DNA of 51,380 bases from Betaproteobacteria bacterium (GTDB lineage Bacteria > Pseudomonadota > Gammaproteobacteria > Burkholderiales > SHXO01): positions 1-51,380 of the forward strand of contig SHXO01000011.1 in NCBI GenBank assembly GCA_009693245.1, given 5' to 3'. A model generated the notes under the pieces. The model ran no database searches. It was given only the letters and a program-made list of their open reading frames with translations, and was not told the DNA's origin. Both the position numbers and the translations under genes were made by a program. Each line of letters begins with the position of its first letter. Position 1 is the stretch's first letter. This document shows, in pieces, positions 1 to 8,740 of the stretch.

Positions 1-1125
1 ATTCAATCCGCCTTGCTGAGCATTGGCTACTTCGCCACTGCCTGGCTGGCTCACACGCTGGCGTGCTACACGGTGGCGAGCGAACGGCTTGCCGCCCAGC
101 GTGAGGTGGACTTGGCGAACTTGGCGCAGGTCAATCAGTTGGTGATACAGGACATGCAAGACGGTGTTCTCGTGGTCGATGAGCAAGGTGTGGTGCGCCA
201 GATAAACCGCCGGGCCATCGAGATCTTGGGGCCCGTGCCCCCAGGCGGGCGGGAACTGCGGTTGGATCAATACGCGCTCACATTGTCCGAGCGTTTGGGA
301 AAATGGCGGGAAGACCCGGACGGCAATGCGGAGCCCCTAAGAACAGTCATCGCCCATAAGCTGACTGGCGCGCGCTTCGTGCCCGTAGCCCGGGACCGAA
401 AAGTGGGAGTGGTGATTTTTCTGGAAGACTTGACTCGTGTCCAGGCCCAGGCCCAGCAGATGAAGCTCGCGGCCATGGGTAGGCTCACGGCCAACATCGC
501 CCACGAAATCCGCAATCCGCTTTCGGCCATCAACCACGCCACGGAGTTGTTGTTGGAGGAGCCCGATATTCCGGAGACTCAGGCACGCCTCCTCCAGATC
601 GTGCACGAGAACGCCCAGCGCCTCGACCGCATGGTGCAAGATGTTCTTAAGCTTAGCCGCCGCGACCGCGCCCACCGCGAGACTTTTCTGCTGAGCGAGT
701 TTCTGGGCACCTTCGTCGGACAGTTCTGCCAAATAGAGAAGATCGACCCCGGGATCATCTCCTTGGTGGTGGAGAAGGATTTGTCCATCGTGTTCGACCG
801 CAGCCACTTGAACCAGGTGATGTGGAATCTTTGCCGCAACGCGCTGCGCTATTGCCAGCGTAAACCGCGTAGCATAGCCATCCGAACGCGGGCGGGAACG
901 GGCGCCGGGACAGTAGAATTATCGGTGAGAGATGACGGGCCGGGCGTGCCGGAAGCGATTCGGCCCCATCTCTTCGAACCCTTCTTCACCACGGCCGCGA
1001 GCGGTACCGGGCTCGGCCTGTACATCGCCCGCGAGATCTGCGAGGGTAACGGGGCTTCGCTGGACTTCGTGGATTTGCCCGCCGGGGCCCAGTTCATTGT
1101 CATCTTCAAGGGAATCAAGAGTTGA
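1..1125 (+). CDS. pilS: Sensor histidine kinase PilS (5' end outside window)
   Basis: Membrane sensor kinase of the PilS type, which phosphorylates PilR to control type IV pilin transcription. The frame is open from base 1, so most of the transmembrane domain is missing; only the tail of a hydrophobic segment (about visible residues 4-22) is seen. Next come a PAS-like region (about 45-145, DGVLVVDEQGVV), a HisKA helix with the phospho-acceptor His near visible residue 168 (IAHEIRNPLSAI), and a HATPase domain with N box NLCRNALRY, G1 box DDGPGVP and G2 box GTGLGLYIA. Its stop overlaps the TTG start of the adjacent response regulator (TTGA), which indicates translational coupling. The specific name rests on the kinase type and that partner; a general NtrB-like kinase is the alternative. 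Confidence 0.85.
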   Translation: MQSALLSIGYFATAWLAHTLACYTVASERLAAQREVDLANLAQVNQLVIQDMQDGVLVVDEQGVVRQINRRAIEILGPVPPGGRELRLDQYALTLSERLGKWREDPDGNAEPLRTVIAHKLTGARFVPVARDRKVGVVIFLEDLTRVQAQAQQMKLAAMGRLTANIAHEIRNPLSAINHATELLLEEPDIPETQARLLQIVHENAQRLDRMVQDVLKLSRRDRAHRETFLLSEFLGTFVGQFCQIEKIDPGIISLVVEKDLSIVFDRSHLNQVMWNLCRNALRYCQRKPRSIAIRTRAGTGAGTVELSVRDDGPGVPEAIRPHLFEPFFTTAASGTGLGLYIAREICEGNGASLDFVDLPAGAQFIVIFKGIKS

Positions 1126-2507
1126 AACGAAAAGAGCAGAACGGACCCGCCGCGCGCCTGCCTGGACAGGAGCGCTGTGTATTGGTGGTCGATGACGAAG
1201 TCGATATTCTCGAATTGATCGAACTGACGCTGCTACGCATGGGCCTGGACGTGGAGCGGGCCATGAGCGTCAAGGAGGCCACTACCAAGCTGCAGCAGCG
1301 GCACTTCGATTTGTGCCTCACGGACATGCGGCTGCCCGACGGAAGCGGCGTCGAGATCGTGGAATTCGTGACCAAGAACAACATGGATTTGCCAGCGGCC
1401 ATCATCACGGCCCACGGCAATACCGAGAACGCCGTGGCGGCCCTCAAGGCGGGTGCCTTCGACTACTTGGCCAAGCCCGTGGGCTTGGACCAGTTGCGCA
1501 CCTTGGTGAAATCGGCCTTGAATTTACCCAAATCCGAGGCCAAGGGCGCCGACGGTAATCTGGGCGAGCGCTCCTTGCTGGGGAGCTCTCCGGCCATCAT
1601 TCAAGTACAGCAATTGATCGAAAAGCTGGCGCGAAGCGAGGCGCCAGTACACATTAGCGGCGAGTCTGGGAGCGGGAAGGAATTGGCGGCGCGCCTCATC
1701 CACCAGAAGAGCGCCAGGAGGGAGAAACCCTTCGTGCCGGTGAACTGCGGCGCAATTCCAGAGAATCTCATGGAGAGCGAATTCTTCGGTTACAAGAAGG
1801 GCGCCTTCACGGGAGCGGATTCCGAGCGGGATGGTTTTTTCCAGGCGGCCAATGGCGGCACGCTGTTTCTCGACGAGGTAGCCGATCTACCCTTGCCCAT
1901 GCAAGTGAAGTTACTGCGCGCCATTCAAGAGAAAAAGGCGCGCAAAGTCGGATCGACCCAGGAAGACTCCGTGGACGTTCGCATCATCAGCGCTACCCAT
2001 CAAAATTTGTCCCAGTGCGTGGAAGCTGGAAAGTTCCGCCATGATTTGTATTACCGGCTCAACGTCATCGAGCTTCGCATGCCGGCCCTGCGAGATATGC
2101 GCGAGGATGTACCGGACATCGCGGCGGCCATTCTGGACCGGCTGGCGGTACAAGCCCGCGTGTCCAAGCCTTTGCTCGAACACGATGCGGTCGAGGCACT
2201 TGCCCAGTACGATTTTCCCGGCAATGTGCGAGAACTGGAAAATGTGCTGGAACGCGCCATCGCCTTGTGTGACGGATTGAAGGTCACGAAGGAAGACCTG
2301 CAGTTGACTCCGCCAGAAGTGACCGAGGTGCCACGAGACTCCACCGACGGCAAATGGCCTCTTCAAGAATATCTGGACCGCGTGGAGCGCGAGGCAATTC
2401 TCGAAGCATTGGAGAAGACGCGCTTCAACCGCACGGCGGCGGCCAAATTACTGGGGATCACCTTTCGCGCCATGCGCTATCGCATGGAGCGCTTGGGGAT
2501 CAATTAA
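1122..2507 (+). CDS. pilR: Sigma-54-dependent response regulator PilR
   Basis: NtrC-family activator that, after phosphorylation by PilS, drives sigma-54 promoters such as that of pilA. The 461-residue protein has an N-terminal receiver (acidic pocket VVDDEVDI, acceptor Asp in CLTDMRLPDG, Lys in YLAKPVG), a central AAA+ domain (Walker A GESGSGKE, sigma-54 contact loop GAFTGA, Walker B GGTLFLDEV, arginine-finger region) and a Fis-type helix-turn-helix at the end (RTAAAKLLGITFRAMRYRM). The start is a TTG overlapping the pilS stop; no better ATG exists upstream. All catalytic motifs are intact. No pilin gene lies in this window. Confidence 0.92.
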   Translation: MKRKEQNGPAARLPGQERCVLVVDDEVDILELIELTLLRMGLDVERAMSVKEATTKLQQRHFDLCLTDMRLPDGSGVEIVEFVTKNNMDLPAAIITAHGNTENAVAALKAGAFDYLAKPVGLDQLRTLVKSALNLPKSEAKGADGNLGERSLLGSSPAIIQVQQLIEKLARSEAPVHISGESGSGKELAARLIHQKSARREKPFVPVNCGAIPENLMESEFFGYKKGAFTGADSERDGFFQAANGGTLFLDEVADLPLPMQVKLLRAIQEKKARKVGSTQEDSVDVRIISATHQNLSQCVEAGKFRHDLYYRLNVIELRMPALRDMREDVPDIAAAILDRLAVQARVSKPLLEHDAVEALAQYDFPGNVRELENVLERAIALCDGLKVTKEDLQLTPPEVTEVPRDSTDGKWPLQEYLDRVEREAILEALEKTRFNRTAAAKLLGITFRAMRYRMERLGIN

Positions 2508-2531
2508 GTAAGCCCGCATCACGCCGGCTCG

Positions 2532-3104
2532 ATGTCCGAACCGAACGCATCCAGCGGCGGCGCTTTTTCGAACGACGGCGTCTGGTCTGGCGCGCTTTTC
2601 ATTCCGTCTCCTAATTGCGACGACCGGCCAGCAGGCGAGCCGGTGACCTTGCTGGTGGTCCACAACATTAGCCTGCCTCCAGGTGAGTTCGGCGGCAGTG
2701 GCGTGGTGGATCTCTTCCTCAACCGCCTGGAGCCCCAATCGCATCCCTACTTTGCCCAAATTACCGGGCTGCAAGTGTCTTCTCATTTTTTCATTAGGCG
2801 AACGGGCGAAGTCATCCAGTTCGTCGCCGCCAACCGGCGCGCCTGGCATGCGGGCCAATCCCGCTGGCGCGGCCGCGAACGTTGCAACGACTTCTCCATC
2901 GGCGTGGAGTTGGAGGGCACCGATCACGAAGCATTCGCCGATGCGCAGTACGAAGCGCTTGCAAGGCTCACCCGCGCGCTGCGCGAGCGTTATCCCATCG
3001 CGGATGCCGCTGGACATTGCGACATTTCTCCCGGCCGAAAAACCGATCCCGGTCCCCACTTCGACTGGCACCGCTATCGTCATTCCATTGGCGGGTTTGT
3101 TTAG
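2532..3104 (+). CDS. ampD: 1,6-anhydro-N-acetylmuramyl-L-alanine amidase AmpD
   Basis: Cytoplasmic zinc amidase that removes the peptide from anhydro-muropeptides in cell-wall recycling. At 190 residues it has the usual length. The amidase_2 fold spans about residues 37-180; likely Zn ligands are His in LLVVHNIS, His in GHCDIS and Asp in KTDPGPHFDW, and the SSHFFIRRTG and ELEGTDH segments are typical. It starts 24 bases after pilR with no strong ribosome binding site. In many proteobacteria AmpD also sets ampC induction; no ampC or ampR is seen here. Confidence 0.93.
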   Translation: MSEPNASSGGAFSNDGVWSGALFIPSPNCDDRPAGEPVTLLVVHNISLPPGEFGGSGVVDLFLNRLEPQSHPYFAQITGLQVSSHFFIRRTGEVIQFVAANRRAWHAGQSRWRGRERCNDFSIGVELEGTDHEAFADAQYEALARLTRALRERYPIADAAGHCDISPGRKTDPGPHFDWHRYRHSIGGFV

Positions 3105-3168
3105 CCGCTAGGCGCGCGGGAGTTTCCCGGTTTTGTATTTTTTTCGCACCGTGACATCCGCGCGAAGC

Positions 3169-3196
3169 TTGACAGTGGCATACGGAACACTAGAAT
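3169..3196 (+). promoter_or_regulatory. Sigma-70-type promoter of nrdAB
   Basis: TTGACA at 3169-3174 and TAGAAT at 3191-3196, separated by 16 bases. It lies about 130 bases upstream of nrdA and its -10 element is covered by the first NrdR-type box, the arrangement expected for repression. Assigned by pattern only. Confidence 0.65.
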
Positions 3197-3202
3197 TGGT
3201 GT
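3187..3202 (+). promoter_or_regulatory. NrdR box 1 upstream of nrdA
   Basis: ACACTAGAATTGGTGT resembles the NrdR consensus acaCwAtATaTwGtgt with intact ACAC/GTGT ends. It overlaps the -10 element and lies exactly 32 bases before a second box, close to three helical turns, the spacing usual for paired NrdR sites. Confidence 0.75.
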
Positions 3203-3218
3203 CCGTGCGCGGATTGGA

Positions 3219-3234
3219 ACACAATATCTAGTGG
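3219..3234 (+). promoter_or_regulatory. NrdR box 2 upstream of nrdA
   Basis: ACACAATATCTAGTGG matches the NrdR consensus in nearly every position. With box 1 it forms a 32-base-spaced tandem pair, so NrdR (gene not in the window) probably represses nrdAB when dATP is high. Confidence 0.8.
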
Positions 3235-3323
3235 TTTCTCGGTTCGCTGGCTAAAGCTCATTCAAGCTTTGCAAGACAAAATGCGTCGTCCGGATGCGAC
3301 GGCGAAAAACAGGAGGCAGTTCA

Positions 3324-6194
3324 ATGCAGGTTGTATCGGAGGCAGCGGGATCTTTCGCGGTTCCCCAGGATCTGGCTATCGCGCCCGCCGCGGTGGCGGA
3401 CCCTCGGTACGGGCAATACAGGGTCATTCGCCGAAATGGCTCGGTGGTCGGATTCGAGCCTGTCAAAATTTCCGTGGCCATGACGAAAGCATTCTTGGCC
3501 GTCAACGGAGGCCAAGGCGCGGCTTCCGCGCGAGCGCGAGAAATGGTGGCCAGCTTGGCGGAAATGGCGGTGAGCGCCCTGATGCGGCGCCAGCCACAGG
3601 GCGGTACGTTTCATATCGAGGACATTCAAGACCAGGTTGAATTGGCGCTCATGCGATCCGGAGAGCACGATGTGGCGCGTGCCTACGTGCTGTATCGCGA
3701 GGAGCGCTCCCGCGTGCGCGCGAAGCAGAAGGAAGCTCAGCGCGCGGTTCACGGAGATCACGTTATCCGCGTCAAGGATGGCACGCAGATCAAGCCGCTC
3801 GATTTCAACCAGTTGCACCGTATCGTGAGCGATGCTTGCGACGGACTGGGCCAATCCACCAGCGTCGAAGCGATCATGCAGGGAATTCTCAAGGACATCT
3901 ATGACGGGGTGTCCATGGACGAAGTGCGCAAGTGCGCCGTTTTATCCGCGCGGGCCCTGATCGAAAAGGATCCCGCCTATAGTTATGTCACGGCGCGGCT
4001 CCTCCTGCACACGATCCGCCATGAGGTGCTTGGAGGCGAGTACGTGCAGAGCGACATGCATATGCAATACGCCCAGTATTTCCCAAATTTCATCAAACGC
4101 GGGATTAGCGCCGGGTTGCTGGATCCGCGGTTGGGGCGCTTCGATCTCAGGGCGCTCGGAATCGCGATCCAAGCCAACCGCGACTTGAAATTCGGCTACC
4201 TAGGCTTGCAGACACTCTATGACCGCTACTTTCTGCACGTCAACGAGCAGCGCATCGAGTTACCCCAGGCGTTCTTCATGCGGGTTGCCATGGGTTTGGC
4301 GATCAACGAGCGGGACAAGGAAGCGCGCGCGATCGAGTTCTACAACGTGCTGTCCTCTTTTCTCTTCATGAGTTCTACCCCGACCCTCTTCAATTCGGGG
4401 ACGGTGCGTGCGCAGCTTTCAAGTTGCTACCTCACCACGGTAGCCGACGACCTCGAAGGGATCTACGACGCCATCAAGGAAAACGCGCTGCTATCCAAGT
4501 ATGCCGGCGGCCTGGGAAATGACTGGACGCCGGTGCGCGCCCTGGGGTCCTATATCAAGGGAACAAACGGAAAGTCGCAAGGTGTCGTTCCTTTCCTCAA
4601 GGTCGTGAACGACACGGCCTTGGCGGTGAACCAGGGGGGTAAGCGCAAAGGGGCGGTGTGCTCCTATCTGGAGACGTGGCACCTCGATATCGAGGAGTTT
4701 CTGGAATTGCGCAAGAACACTGGGGACGATCGCAGGCGTACGCACGACATGAATACGGCCAACTGGATTCCAGACCTATTCATGAAGCGGGTGATGGACA
4801 ATGGCGAATGGACTCTGTTTTCGCCCTCGGAAACCGCGGACTTGCACGAGAAATTCGGCAAGGCCTTTGAGGGTGCCTATACCGGCTACGAAGAAAAAGC
4901 CGCGCGAGGCGAGATAAAGCTGTTCAAGAAAGTGGCTGCTACACAACTATGGCGGAAGATGCTGACCATGCTTTTCGAGACGGGCCATCCTTGGGTCACT
5001 TTCAAGGATCCGTGCAATATCCGCTCGCCGCAGCAACATGTGGGGGTAGTGCATAGCTCCAATCTTTGCACGGAGATCACGCTAAACACCAGCGGCAGCG
5101 AAATCGCGGTGTGTAACCTGGGGTCCGTCAATCTGGTGGCGCATCTCAAGGACGGAGAGCTGGACCTGGATAAGGTAAGGCAGACCGTCAGCAGCGCCAT
5201 GCGAATGCTCGATAACGTTATCGACATCAACTATTACGCCGTGGAAAAGGCGCGCAATTCGAACTTGAAGCACCGTCCGGTGGGCTTGGGCATCATGGGC
5301 TTTCAGGATTGTTTACATGAACTGCGCTTGAGCTACGCCTCCAAGAAGGCGGTGGAGTTCGCCGACAAATCCATGGAGGCCGTGTCCTACTTCGCCTATT
5401 GGGCCTCGACGGAACTGGCCGCCGAGCGTGGGCCGTATTCCACCTTCGATGGTTCGCTGTGGAGCCGGGGTATTCTTCCTCCCGATACGGTGAAGCTCTT
5501 GGCGGATGAGCGTGGCGGATTTGTCGAGATGGATGCCTCGGCCACCATGGATTGGAACGCACTGCGCGGACGCATCAAGGAGTTTGGCATGCGTAACTCG
5601 AACTGCGTCGCGATCGCCCCAACGGCCACCATTGCAAACATCATCGGAGTGTCGGCGAGCATTGAACCCACGTACCAGAATCTCTACGTGAAGTCGAATC
5701 TCTCGGGAGAGTTCACGGTTGCTAACGAATACCTCGTGGCGGATTTGAAGAAGCTCAATCTGTGGGACGAGGTCATGGTAGCGGACCTCAAGTATTTCGA
5801 CGGGAGCCTCGCGCGCATCGACCGGATACCCGCGGATACGCGCTGGCTCTACGCGACGGCGTTCGAAGTTGACGCGACATGGTTGGTGGAAGCCGCCGCA
5901 CGGCGTCAGAAATGGATCGACCAGGCGCAATCGCTCAACATTTACATGGCGGGCGCATCCGGGAAAAAACTCGACGACATCTACAAGCTTGCGTGGTTGC
6001 GCGGTTTGAAAACGACGTACTACCTGCGCACCTTGGGAGCTTCATCGGCGGAAAAATCGACGGTGCAGGCGGGGCATCTCAATGCCGTTCCAGTGGGTGG
6101 CGCAGTGAGAGCCGCCGCGGTTCTAGCCCCTGCGCAAGGCGATGACATGAAGTTTTGCGCCATCGATGACCCGGATTGCGAAGCTTGCCAGTGA
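3324..6194 (+). CDS. nrdA: Ribonucleoside-diphosphate reductase, alpha subunit
   Basis: Catalytic large subunit of class I ribonucleotide reductase, reducing NDPs to dNDPs in the cytoplasm. The ATG at 3324 is chosen because AGGAGG stands at 3311-3316; an in-frame ATG at 3294 lacks such a site. The 956-residue protein has two N-terminal ATP-cone-like modules (about 34-120 and 145-235), the active-site Cys in SSCYL, the NLCTEI catalytic signature near residue 583, the partner Cys in AVCNLGS, the Tyr pair in TTYYLRTLG for radical transfer, and the C-terminal shuttle pair CEAC at 952-955. Two ATP cones suggest strict allosteric activity control. The gene forms an operon with nrdB. Confidence 0.96.
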   Translation: MQVVSEAAGSFAVPQDLAIAPAAVADPRYGQYRVIRRNGSVVGFEPVKISVAMTKAFLAVNGGQGAASARAREMVASLAEMAVSALMRRQPQGGTFHIEDIQDQVELALMRSGEHDVARAYVLYREERSRVRAKQKEAQRAVHGDHVIRVKDGTQIKPLDFNQLHRIVSDACDGLGQSTSVEAIMQGILKDIYDGVSMDEVRKCAVLSARALIEKDPAYSYVTARLLLHTIRHEVLGGEYVQSDMHMQYAQYFPNFIKRGISAGLLDPRLGRFDLRALGIAIQANRDLKFGYLGLQTLYDRYFLHVNEQRIELPQAFFMRVAMGLAINERDKEARAIEFYNVLSSFLFMSSTPTLFNSGTVRAQLSSCYLTTVADDLEGIYDAIKENALLSKYAGGLGNDWTPVRALGSYIKGTNGKSQGVVPFLKVVNDTALAVNQGGKRKGAVCSYLETWHLDIEEFLELRKNTGDDRRRTHDMNTANWIPDLFMKRVMDNGEWTLFSPSETADLHEKFGKAFEGAYTGYEEKAARGEIKLFKKVAATQLWRKMLTMLFETGHPWVTFKDPCNIRSPQQHVGVVHSSNLCTEITLNTSGSEIAVCNLGSVNLVAHLKDGELDLDKVRQTVSSAMRMLDNVIDINYYAVEKARNSNLKHRPVGLGIMGFQDCLHELRLSYASKKAVEFADKSMEAVSYFAYWASTELAAERGPYSTFDGSLWSRGILPPDTVKLLADERGGFVEMDASATMDWNALRGRIKEFGMRNSNCVAIAPTATIANIIGVSASIEPTYQNLYVKSNLSGEFTVANEYLVADLKKLNLWDEVMVADLKYFDGSLARIDRIPADTRWLYATAFEVDATWLVEAAARRQKWIDQAQSLNIYMAGASGKKLDDIYKLAWLRGLKTTYYLRTLGASSAEKSTVQAGHLNAVPVGGAVRAAAVLAPAQGDDMKFCAIDDPDCEACQ

Positions 6195-6407
6195 TGCGGA
6201 ATTCTAGGATGGCGGTGTGGATTGTCGGGGCAGTGAATCGCGCTGGAAAGTGCGCGAAGGCCATTATGCGCGCATCATCATGCACGCATGACGGCGCGTT
6301 GAAGCGCGCGATAAAAACGAATTTTCATGGCGGGGCACAGAGCTTGCTAAATATTGCGCCCGTGTGCCGCCCAGCGAGCGAAGCGAACAAGAAAGGGAGC
6401 GCACGAG

Positions 6408-7550
6408 ATGCTGCAGTTTGAAGAGACAAGGGGCGTGGCGGGATTGGCGGTGGGGCACGTCAACGCTTTCGTATCGGTTGAACCGAACATAGGGACCGGG
6501 CCGTTGGTAAAGACGCCGGTGCCACAAGACTTCCGCCGTATTAGGCTGGAAGACAAGCGAATCATCAACGGCAAGACCGACGTCAACCAGTTGGTGCCGT
6601 TCAAGTACAAATGGGCATGGGAGAAGTATTTGGCAGCATGCGCGAATCACTGGATGCCGCAAGAAGTCGCGATGAACCGCGACATCGCGCTTTGGAAGAA
6701 CCCAAACGGGCTGACCGACGATGAGCGGCTCATCGTCAAGCGCAATCTCGGGTTTTTCGTGACCGCCGATTCCCTGGCCGCCAACAATATCGTCTTGGGT
6801 ACCTACCGCCACATCAGCGCGCCGGAATGCCGCCAGTATTTGCTACGCCAGGCCTTCGAGGAGGCGATTCATACCCACGCGTACCAGTACATCGTCGAGA
6901 GCCTAGGGCTGGATGAAGGCGAGGTTTTCAATGCCTATCACGAAGTGTCCAGCATTCGCGAAAAGGACGAGTTTCTTATCCCTTTCATAGACACGCTTAC
7001 CGATCCGTTGTTCAAGACGGGAACCCCGGAGGCCGATCAAAAGCTGCTGCGAAGCCTGATAGTGTTTGCGTGCGTCATGGAAGGACTGTTTTTCTATGTG
7101 GGGTTCACCCAGATCTTGGCTTTAGGGCGGCAGAACAAAATGACGGGGGCTGCCGAGCAATACCAATACATTCTTCGCGACGAGTCCATGCATTGCAATT
7201 TTGGCATCGACCTCGTCAATCAAATCAAGATGGAAAACCCTCACCTGTGGACGGCGGAGTTTCGCGAGGAGATCCGCGAGATCATGCAAAAAGGGGTGGA
7301 ACTGGAGTATCGCTATGCCGAGGACACCATGCCGCGTGGAGTTCTTGGCTTGAACGCCCCGATGTTCAAGGAATATCTGCGCTATGTCGCCAACCGCCGG
7401 TGCACACAAATCGGCTTGGATCAAATTTATCCGGGGGCGATGAATCCCTTCCCCTGGATGTCAGAAATGACCGATCTGAAGAAGGAACGCAACTTCTTCG
7501 AAACCCGGGTTATAGAGTATCAGACCGGCGGGGCCCTGAGTTGGGATTAG
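6408..7550 (+). CDS. nrdB: Ribonucleoside-diphosphate reductase, beta subunit
   Basis: Small subunit that holds the di-iron centre and tyrosyl radical used by NrdA. The ATG at 6408 follows a GGGAG ribosome site; 380 residues is normal. The first ligand helix reads [10 protein letters not shown] (about 149-158) with Glu, His at +3 and the radical Tyr at +7, so this is a tyrosyl-radical enzyme and not the Tyr-less chlamydial class Ic type. The second iron motif is DESMHCNFG near residue 258. It lies 213 bases after nrdA; that gap shows no clear promoter, so co-transcription is likely. Confidence 0.95.
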   Translation: MLQFEETRGVAGLAVGHVNAFVSVEPNIGTGPLVKTPVPQDFRRIRLEDKRIINGKTDVNQLVPFKYKWAWEKYLAACANHWMPQEVAMNRDIALWKNPNGLTDDERLIVKRNLGFFVTADSLAANNIVLGTYRHISAPECRQYLLRQAFEEAIHTHAYQYIVESLGLDEGEVFNAYHEVSSIREKDEFLIPFIDTLTDPLFKTGTPEADQKLLRSLIVFACVMEGLFFYVGFTQILALGRQNKMTGAAEQYQYILRDESMHCNFGIDLVNQIKMENPHLWTAEFREEIREIMQKGVELEYRYAEDTMPRGVLGLNAPMFKEYLRYVANRRCTQIGLDQIYPGAMNPFPWMSEMTDLKKERNFFETRVIEYQTGGALSWD

Positions 7551-7693
7551 CCAAGCACCCTTGGCAACTCGTCGTGAGCCGCGGGGAGGCGGCGCAAAGA
7601 ACTGCTAGGAGAGGCCGGGTTCGGCTTCTTCAGGCGGTCGCACTGTGAAGTGCGTTAGTTGTATCCATCGTAACTTTGATTAGGAGGTTGTAA

Positions 7694-8134
7694 ATGGCTA
7701 TTAAGAAAGCAGCAGCTAAGAAGCCGGCCGCCAAGAAGAAGGCTCCGGCTCGCAAACCCGCAGCGAAGAAAGCCGCGGCCAAGAAGCCCTCGGCGAAGAA
7801 GAAGGCGCCGGCTAGGAAAGCGGCGGCGAAGAAGCCCGCGGCGAAGAAGAAAGCGCCGGCGAAGAAGAAGGCGGCAAAGCGGACAGCGGCTAAGAAGAAG
7901 CCGGCAGCTAGGAAAGTCGCGAAGAAGAAGCCAGCGGCTAAGAAAGCGGCAAGGAAGCCGGCAGCTAAGAAAAAGGCAGCGAAGAAGCCAGCCGCCAAGA
8001 AAGCGGCGAAGAAGCCTGCTGCCAAGAGGGCGGCTAAAAAGCTCGCAGCAAAGTCGGAATCGGCATCTGCGCCAAAACCCGCTCCCGCGCCGGCAGCTTG
8101 GCCGTTCCCGGTTTCAGGCAACAGGCCGAACTAA
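7694..8134 (+). CDS. Histone H1-like, lysine/alanine-rich DNA-binding protein
   Basis: A 146-residue, extremely basic protein built almost wholly of AAKKPAAKK-like repeats (about residues 4-118), followed by a short Ala/Pro tail. Such H1-like proteins of betaproteobacteria and other bacteria (AlgP and BpH1 types) bind DNA nonspecifically and help compact the nucleoid. TAGGAGG at 7680 gives a strong ribosome site 7 bases before the ATG. Repeat number is expected to vary between strains because the coding DNA is itself repetitive. The opposite-strand open frame here is a shadow of the repeats. Exact function and targets cannot be read from the sequence. Confidence 0.88.
   Translation: MAIKKAAAKKPAAKKKAPARKPAAKKAAAKKPSAKKKAPARKAAAKKPAAKKKAPAKKKAAKRTAAKKKPAARKVAKKKPAAKKAARKPAAKKKAAKKPAAKKAAKKPAAKRAAKKLAAKSESASAPKPAPAPAAWPFPVSGNRPN
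7703..8056 (+). repeat. Degenerate short tandem repeats inside the H1-like gene
   Basis: Units of the form GCNGCNAAGAAG(CCN) recur throughout, encoding AAKK(P). The phase is kept in triplets, so copy-number slippage would lengthen or shorten the protein without frameshift. Confidence 0.8.
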
Positions 8135-8140
8135 GCTCCA

Positions 8141-8205
8141 GGATGCCTGCGGGCAGCCTGCATCCGTGACGGATACCAGCACCTGATCCGCGGGCTTTGT
8201 TTTTT
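8141..8205 (+). terminator. Probable terminator after the H1-like gene
   Basis: Two small hairpins (GGATGC/GCATCC at 8141-8165 and CGGAT/ATCCG at 8170-8190) are followed by GCGGGC and a T-rich run at 8196-8205. Placement just after the stop fits intrinsic termination, although the stem next to the T run is short. Confidence 0.5.
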
Positions 8206-8214
8206 CTGGGCAAG

Positions 8215-8235
8215 CGTTAGGCATCGCGCCTAACG
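8215..8235. repeat. Perfect 8-bp hairpin in the intergenic region
   Basis: CGTTAGGC and GCCTAACG form a perfect inverted repeat around a 5-base loop, 10 bases after the T run that ends the H1-like gene. No T run follows. It could be an operator, a second terminator stem or an RNA-stability element. Confidence 0.45.
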
Positions 8236-8393
8236 AAATGTCTAGAGAGTTGCACCATCTCAGTGAGCACGCCGTAGATGCTCATTGGGGCGTATTACCC
8301 TTCGTTCGATGGGGGGTTGTGTCACGGGCGACGCAGACCCTAGGCACAACGAGTTTCATTGGCCAGGCGAGGCTCTCCGTGTAACCGGCATGG

Positions 8394-8615
8394 ATGAACG
8401 CGATGGAACGCAAGAAGGTCACGTCAGCCGGCATTCGCTCCATTGGTTATGACCCCAGGGAGCAATGCCTAGAGATCGAATTCAGCGACGGCAGGATTCT
8501 TCAGTACCGGCGCGTTAGCTCGGAGATTCACCGGCGGCTCATCGCGGCTCCGTCCATTCTGAGTTATTTTAGCGATCACATCGAGGACGAATTCTCCAAG
8601 ACGCAGGTGCGATAG
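8394..8615 (+). CDS. KTSC-domain small protein
   Basis: A 73-residue protein that matches the KTSC domain pattern: a short strand-rich fold with VTSAGIRSIGYDP, LEIEFSDGRILQYRRV and a C-terminal FSDHIEDEF. KTSC domains occur alone or fused to lysyl-tRNA synthetase-like or phage proteins; their role is unclear, with nucleic-acid binding suggested. ATGs at 8394 and 8403 are both possible starts, and neither has a strong ribosome site. It stands alone between the H1-like gene and the kinase. Confidence 0.7.
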   Translation: MNAMERKKVTSAGIRSIGYDPREQCLEIEFSDGRILQYRRVSSEIHRRLIAAPSILSYFSDHIEDEFSKTQVR

Positions 8616-8740
8616 CCCATCCCCCGGGATTGGCGGGCCGCAGGCTGTTCCGTCGTAAGAGCCTTCAGATTATCCGCTGCGGGCCGTTGGTGGCTTGATG
8701 CCGAGGAAGATGCCCTGGTACGACGGCTCCCTCTAAACCT

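Noticed and set aside
2448-3083. Minus-strand open frame of 211 codons opposite ampD
   Set aside because: It is fully antisense to the well-supported ampD gene and shows no recognisable domain.
7630-8121. Long Ala/Phe-rich minus-strand open frame
   Set aside because: It is the exact shadow of the lysine/alanine repeats of the H1-like gene and has no ribosome site or sensible protein composition.
8215-8235. GTTAGGC...GCCTAAC resembling integron attC core sites
   Set aside because: The two core-like motifs are in the reverse order for an attC site and no cassette or integrase is nearby; a simple hairpin explains them.
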